From the NCBI GenBank assembly GCA_034440615.1, contig JAOTOM010003704.1:1-64000 (forward strand): a stretch of 64,000 bases of DNA, read 5' to 3'. Below are positions 58,696-64,000 of the stretch, one piece after another. The notes under the pieces are model-generated. The model did not search any database, was not told the DNA's origin, and saw only the letters and a program-made list of their open reading frames with translations. Position 1 is the stretch's first letter; each line of letters begins with the position of its first letter. Source of the DNA: Ashinkailepas kermadecensis (Eukaryota > Arthropoda > Thecostraca > Neolepadidae). Both the position numbers and the translations under genes were made by a program.

Positions 58696-58935
58696 TTATG
58701 CGGATGGGTTGTTCAAAGCAAACTGAGGTTTACTTTGCAAGCCAGCATTTGCTTCCTCATTTCCCGGAATACTTAAGTGACCCGTGATCTGGAGGAAAGC
58801 AACGTTGTTTATTTTACAGGCCATGGCTTGTTCAATTCGAACAATGACTGCAGGTTGGGAGTAGTCGTGAATGCTACTAATTGACTGGGGGACAGATTTG
58901 GAGTTTGAGCAAATCGTGCATGTGGCTTCACTTCG
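58696..58935 (-). mobile_element. RNase H relic of a LINE
   Basis: The minus strand reads ICSNSKSVPQSISSI...AMACKINNVAFLQITGHLSI and PGNEEANA, a LINE-type RNase H C-terminal half. The GH..I.GNEEA block is clear. The acidic residue expected in the (T)DSKS motif is Asn here, so the catalytic site is broken. Such domains occur at the end of Jockey/I-group ORF2s. No RT is attached. Confidence 0.7.
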
Positions 58936-58961
58936 CTCTGTAGGTGGCTCCACCTACAGAG
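58936..58961. repeat. 26-base near-perfect palindrome
   Basis: CTCTGTAGGTGG, spacer CT, CCACCTACAGAG, exactly at the upstream edge of the RNase H relic. Confidence 0.9.
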
Positions 58962-59250
58962 TCGCTCGCCAGTTATGACGAGCAGTGCTGCCACCTATTT
59001 CATTTTGTCATTAGCCCTGCACTGCGAGCAGAGCGATTCTGGAGAGCATCGTCCTCACCGTAGATCAAGCAGCAAAGTCGCTGCCCAAGGGTGAAGCTGA
59101 GCATATATCTGAGGGCTCCAGTTCTTCCTCCTGCCTTTCACCCTGAACCATCAGGCACATGGGATTACACCTAGTCCAAATCCGGTTCGAAACCGTTTTA
59201 ACCCCAATCATTTTGGCAAAACTCCATATTCTCACTAGATGCCATGCTTA

Positions 59251-61790
59251 GACATAAAGACATAAAAGATCAGTGCAACTATGAGCCACAAGGGCCCTTC
59301 TTGGTTGCACTTTGGACACTGAACCAGTTGCCCACTAAATCTGCTTATCAGCCCTCCCTGGAATACAGAAAATCAAGCCCCCTATTCTTATAATGATTGT
59401 CTATGCCGTTTTTAAAGATGTTTAGTGTGTTGCTACTGACAATGGTTCCTGGCAGCTGGTTCCAGTGTTCGACTACCCTGTTGGTGAAGAAAGAAAGACG
59501 TAAAAGACTGTCTTAACTCCTGCTGTGATTAACTTTAATTTTGAATTGATGAGCTCTAATTGCATCATTTCTGTTAAATTCAAACATTTCCCTGAGATAT
59601 CCCTGTTCCTGACCATGAACAAATTTAAAAACCTCGATGAGATCTCCTCTCAGCCTTCTATATCTAAGTGAAAACATATTCAACTTCTTCAATCTTTCCT
59701 CATATGCCAGGTTGCCTATACCATTAACCATTTTTGTTGCCCTCTTTTGTACTCTCTCTAAAAGCCAACAATCTTTCTCATAACTAGGGGACCAAGCTTG
59801 GACACAGTATTCCAAATGTGGCCTGACATATGCACAGTAAAGCTTCCTGATGACCTCCTCACTTTTGTATGACACATTCCTCTGTGTTGCCCCAAGCATT
59901 TTTAGTGCCTTCTTCCTGGCTTCTCTGGTCTGTTCTGATGCCCCCAATTTTGTGTTCAAAATAACACCTAAGTCCTTCTCCTGCTGAGTCCCAGATAGTA
60001 CTTGGCCACCCATCAAGTATGGCGCCTTCATATGCTGCCTACCTACATGCATGACTTTGCACTTATCAAAATTAAACTTTATTTGCCATTTTTCGGACCA
60101 CTTTACAAGCTCGTCTAAGTCGTTCTGCAGCAAAACCTGCTCATTGTGCCCTGTTATTGCCCTAAAGATCTTCAAATCATCCGCAAATTTCAAAACCTTA
60201 CTGCTTAGGCCACATACAATGCTATTCACAAATATAATGAACAAAAGTGGCCCCAGTACCGACCTCTGAGGGACTCCACTAAGAACATTTTGCCATGATG
60301 ACTTTGTACCATTTAGCATCACTCTCTGCTGTCTATCTGTAAGCCACAACTCTATCCATTTTAGGATGCTACCAGCAATGCCATGGACCTGAAGCTGCAT
60401 CATTAACCGTTTATGGGGTACCATGTCAAAGGCCTTACTAACGTCAAGATATGCTACATCAACCTGATTTCCCTGATCAAATTGTTCTATAGCAAAATTC
60501 AAAAAGCCCAAGACATTTGTGAGACACGATCACCCTTTTCTAAACCCATGTTGAGTATCTTGAATCAATCTGTTTCCTTCCAGAAAACTAACTATTCTAT
60601 CCTTGATAATTGATTCCAGTACCTTGCAGACTATGGATGTGAGGCTTACTGGCCTATAATTTTCAACTTTCCCTCGTTCTCCTTTCTTGAAAATAGGAAC
60701 TACATTTGCCCTTTTCCAATCTGTTGGAATTTCATTTTGTGAAACTGATCTACAAAATATTATAATAAGTGGAATTGCCAGTTCCTTTTCAGCTTCCCGC
60801 AATACCCTAGCATAAATTCCATCAGGTCCTGCTACCTTGTTTGGTTTTATTATTCTGATATAATTGAAAACAACATCACTATCAATGAAATCAACATCGT
60901 GTATCTGATCACCTGTCACTGAACTGTGGTTCACGGTTGGCAGATTTGTCACATCCTCCACTGTAAACACTGATTTAAACTGCTTGCTCAGCTCCTCAAC
61001 CATCTCACCATCCTCACTCAATATAGTCCCATTTACTTCCAATGGACCAATTGTGCTTGAAACTTTACTTAGCTTGTAGAAACTAAAGAACTTTTTACTG
61101 TCCCCATTACAGTTCCTAGCCAAATCCAATTCTTTTGCTCGCCTTGCTGCTCAGGTTTTCTGCTTCACAGCATCTCTAGCTTTTTGATATGACCTTAGAT
61201 TTACGATATTTGGAGCTTCCTTAAATACTCTAAATGCATCTTTCTTAGCCTTAATTGATCTCATCAAATCTGGTGTAAGCCATGCTGGCTTTCCTACCCT
61301 TCTTTTGCGCCTTTGCTTTTTGGGGACATGTCTAATCTGAATTTTCCTCAAGTAAGATTTGAATTTTTCCCACATTTCACAGGCATTTAAATACAAAAAT
61401 TATTCGTCCCATTTTATGGCACTTAAAGCCTCTCTCATGCAGTCAAAGTCTGCCCTGTTAAAATTTGGAATCTTTGCCAAATTATCCTTGATTGTCCCTG
61501 CTATTTGTACCTTAAATCGCACTATGTTATGGTCACTTCTTCCCAGAGTTTCTCCTTACAGTCAAGTCTTGAACTAAATCACTTAAATCTGAGAAGACAT
61601 GGTCCAAGAATGAGCCCTGCCTGGTTGGTTCCGTTATAAACTGGTGTAAGAACAAGTCCTCTTCAAGACATTTCCTAAAAGGAAATGTTTTGAAGGAGAA
61701 TATGCTTGCTTCATAAAAGGAAAAAAACTTCAATGTAAAGAGCATGCGCTCCATGGAGTATCCAGTGCTATCAGGTCCATATTGCCATAG
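59251..61790 (-). mobile_element. CR1-like LINE, decayed 2.5-kb copy
   Basis: Order on the minus strand: endonuclease C-terminal part (EEDLFLHQFITEPTRQGSFL near 61650, LGRSDHN with the SDH active-site motif near 61545); linker (KAWLTPDLM-like near 61290); RT with KPNKVAGPDGI, PVSLTSIVCK, YLDVSKAFD (about 60450), GVPQRSVLGPLLF and the FADD active site (about 60180); then the CR1-type C-terminus RRLRGDLIEVFKFVHG; then a 3' UTR ending in TTTATGTC repeats at 59251-59270. Lesions seen: in-frame stops at 60530-60532, 61151-61153 and 61400-61402, a frame change near 61550, and a small insertion/deletion near 59487-59515. PQRS replaces the usual PQGS. The element is 5'-truncated; the upstream boundary near 61790 is uncertain. 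Confidence 0.9.
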
Positions 61791-62009
61791 CCTGCTGATT
61801 ACTCCGCCGTGCCAGTTTTGGCCAGACTGACTGCTTGTTATAGCAGTTTATTTTTCATTTTCGTGGGGTGACACCCGTCGCTCCTTTCGCATTTAGTTTC
61901 CCAGTGGGGTGACACCCGTCGCCCCACCTGGTTTTTTTGTCGCCGTATTTCCGTTCCATTTGTTCTGCGTGTTTATTTAGATTTCGTTTGGTAGGGTGTT
62001 TTCCCCGTG

Positions 62010-63212
62010 ATGTGGAAAAAGAGGAAAAAGGATACGGACCCATGCTCGCCAACGGACTCAGACTCGGATTTTCCTCCTCTGACCACACCCGACGGCCGTC
62101 GCACGAACACAGACCTGGCCACTGATGCTCCCTCGATTGATGCAAATGTTGATGACCCGCGCCGAACTATTCCCCTCGATGACGCCATGGAAGCCCTTTG
62201 CGCCTCGCCGACCCCTGCTCGTCCCAAGACCACGACCTCGCCTCGCAATCCAGACCAGACCATTACTCTCCACGCCGCTGACCCACGCTCGAACCAGACC
62301 ACCTCCTCACAACTTGAACCTATCGAACCCTACCTCGACAGTGCTGGATTATACATCGTGGTAAAGCCTGTCGAGGAGTCCGTCTCCTTTCGTCGTGTCA
62401 ACGTTTTCTGGCCAACCAAGCAACTCCTCGCCATTTGCTCCTTAGCCAATCCTGACATTGAAGCCCCAGCCAACGGAACCCTCGTCATTAAAACCCAAAC
62501 CCGAGCCCAGACCAAAGCCCTCCTCCGTACCACCACATTTTGTGGTAAATCCGTGACAATTTCACTTCACTCCAATCGCTACTCCACCAAGGGCACCGTC
62601 TTCGCGCCGGAGCTCCGCTTCATGTCTGAGGAAGATATTCAGGCGGAGCTCAGGCCGGAGGGGGTGACCCACGTCCGCCGCATCACATCTTTCAAAGATG
62701 GCCAGAAACGTGACACGAGTCTCCTAGTCCTTACCTTGAACTCTACAACTCTTCCCAAGACCCTCCTCGCCGGCTACATCCGATTCCAAGTCCGTGTCTT
62801 TATTCCCAATCCTCTCCGCTGTTTCAATTGCCAGCGCTTTGGGCATGGCAACAAGACCTGTCGGCTGTCGCCAAACAGCCCGCTGCCCAAAGTGTGGTGA
62901 ATCATCCCATCCTGATTCCACCTGCTCGAAGCCTGTCCACTGTCTCAACTGCAACACATCCGACCACCTGACCACATCACCCCTCTGTCCAGTATGACGC
63001 AAGGAGAAGGAGGTCTGCGCTGTGAAGGCCACGACCGGGGTTCATACCCCCAGGCCCGACGGTCTGTCGAGGCCGCCTCTCCATCAACTAAAACTTACGC
63101 CCAGGCGGCCACCGTTGCTCCCCCCACACGTCGCGTCAACACTACTTCTGCCTCCATGCAAACAGACATGATTCCAGGTTTAGCTCCACCCAAAAAAAAC
63201 CTACTCCACTGA
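62010..63212 (+). pseudogene. LINE ORF1 (gag-like, CCHC knuckles), broken
   Basis: ATG at 62010 opens a frame of about 297 codons: a basic, Ser/Asp-rich N-terminus, a central RNA-binding-like region (residues about 100-250), and the first knuckle CFNCQRFGHGNKTC (about 62818-62860). A frame change near 62865-62875 moves the second and third knuckles (CPKCGESSHPDSTC and CLNCNTSDH...CP) into another frame, which ends at a TGA at 62995 where the family has Trp. Past a second frame change near 63035 the typical SYPQARRSVE and KTYAQAA sequence returns to the first frame. ORF1 proteins of this type bind the element's RNA. Expression as one protein is excluded in this copy. Confidence 0.85.
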
Positions 63213-63321
63213 CCACACCGACATAAACCACCCTGGCTCCCAACACTCAGACCACTCCGACACAAACCACCCTGGCTCCCGACACACAGACCACTCCGGC
63301 TCCCAACAAACGGACCACTCC
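63211..63321. repeat. 39-bp repeat in the ORF1 3' region
   Basis: Two full 39-base units starting GACCACWCCGACAYAAACCA, then CCCTGGCTCCC, and one shortened unit. The period is a multiple of three, giving a Thr/Pro/Gln-rich repeat in frame. Confidence 0.85.
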
Positions 63322-63630
63322 AGGGAGGAGTGATAGGCCCCGCAGTCACTCCGCTGCGGGAGCAAATTCTCGTTCCCCGTCAGCGGGCCGCCGGTCCGGC
63401 CCGGTATGTCAAGCGCCGGCCGGCGCCCACGTGACCCGACCAACTCCCAGCCGGCGGGCATCCCCGCGGCAGTGGCCGACCGACGTGAGCCGACCGCCAA
63501 GGTCACCGGTCGGTCGGACGATTCAGGCGGGTCAACCGCCGCCGGACGCACCCAACCCACATGCCCGCCCGAGCTGCAATCGTGGCTGCGCCAGGCACCG
63601 AAAGGTGCCAACAAATATTAATTCGCACCA

Positions 63631-64000
63631 ATGTCCATATTTCTCCAATGGAATTGCCATAGTCTATTATCCAAATGGGCCGAAATGAAAGCTTTCTTTA
63701 GTATTCTCACACCTATTCTCATCGCACTGCAGGAAACCTGGTTCTTACCCACCGATACATATAATTTTAATATTTCAAATTATTCGCTGTACCGCCACGA
63801 CGAGGTACGTGAAACACACCGCAGTGGCGGTACCGCACTTTACATAAACAATGATTACACACATACACAAATTACACTTAATACACAATTACAAGCCTTA
63901 GCTTGTACATTGCGTTTACATGGTAGAAATATAGATGTGTGCTCCATCTATATTCCACCACACACCGACAACACAAATATTCTGACACATTTAGAAAACC
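63631..64000 (+). CDS. LINE ORF2, endonuclease N-terminus (partial)
   Basis: ATG at 63631 opens a frame that is uninterrupted to the end of the window (123 codons). It begins MSIFLQWNCHSLLSKWAEMK, the usual start of a Jockey/I-type apurinic-like endonuclease; the Asn in WNCHSL and the Glu in ALQETW are the first two active-site motifs. HRSGGTALYIN matches the expected RGG.A.... block. The enzyme would nick the target DNA to prime reverse transcription. Catalytic D/N and SDH motifs and the RT would lie beyond the window. Whether the whole ORF2 is intact cannot be judged, and the broken ORF1 argues against activity. Confidence 0.85.
   Translation, partial: MSIFLQWNCHSLLSKWAEMKAFFSILTPILIALQETWFLPTDTYNFNISNYSLYRHDEVRETHRSGGTALYINNDYTHTQITLNTQLQALACTLRLHGRNIDVCSIYIPPHTDNTNILTHLEN

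Larger units (their letters stand above)
61860..64000 (+). mobile_element. Jockey/I-like LINE, 5' part, runs off the window
   Basis: Contains a 5' leader with two 19-base direct repeats GTGGGGTGACACCCGTCGC (61862 and 61903, 41 bases apart), then ORF1 with CCHC zinc knuckles (from 62010) and the start of ORF2 (63631). It is transcribed away from the CR1-like element, so the two are head to head about 100 bases apart. ORF1 is broken; the visible part of ORF2 is open. Confidence 0.85.

Overview
This is a eukaryotic, almost certainly arthropod, intergenic window. The evidence is single-base-resolution transposon relics of animal non-LTR retrotransposons (CR1-like and Jockey/I-like), tRNA-derived SINEs, hAT-type MITEs, very long AT/AG/GT microsatellites and scattered tracts of the arthropod telomere pentamer TTAGG. 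A crustacean is my guess from the overall texture; the species is not determinable from sequence alone. Most open reading frames in the window are artefacts of tandem repeats. I can support one host-like coding exon, a two-transmembrane protein on the minus strand at 36752-37537.

Layout. 0.4-8.3 kb: three relics of one LINE type, a 1.1 kb AG/AT/AG microsatellite, two copies of tRNA-derived SINE family A and several minisatellites; the same 51-bp minisatellite lies on both sides of the LINE cluster. 9.9-17.6 kb: two TTAA-flanked MITEs, one hAT MITE, SINEs B1 and C, and the first copy of a tiny retroposed module (called D here). 22-32 kb: a candidate promoter, an AT/GT microsatellite, a 1.07-kb inverted repeat, SINE B2, a GC-rich 100-bp array, a hAT MITE with a perfect 8-bp target duplication, and a foldback lying inside a GAAGCGTGACA-type array. 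32-38 kb: a 31-bp array ending in a palindrome, then 20-bp and 21-bp arrays that abut the stop codon of the host-like exon. 38-46 kb: a large degenerate minisatellite interrupted by a CR1 fragment, module D3, and a 1.36-kb TCGGG pentamer array. 46-58 kb: small arrays, a perfect hairpin, a cluster of related elements (called E), an AT-rich higher-order repeat studded with TTAGG tracts, module D5, SINEs A3 and B3, and a second block of the degenerate minisatellite. 58.7-64 kb: an RNase H relic, a 2.5-kb decayed CR1-like LINE on the minus strand, and head-to-head with it a Jockey/I-like LINE whose ORF2 runs off the right edge.

Most notable observation: at five sites there is a 47-68-bp module with a hairpin and an (AACC/AACT)n 3' tail. 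Three copies are bounded by perfect 12-13-bp target-site duplications. The tRNA-derived SINE families B and C end in the same kind of sequence, and one B copy has a perfect 15-bp duplication. This looks like one retroposition machinery acting on a shared 3' recognition module that can move almost alone.

The stretches called empty below were read on both strands; the statement means no recognisable domain or repeat, not proof that no exon is present.
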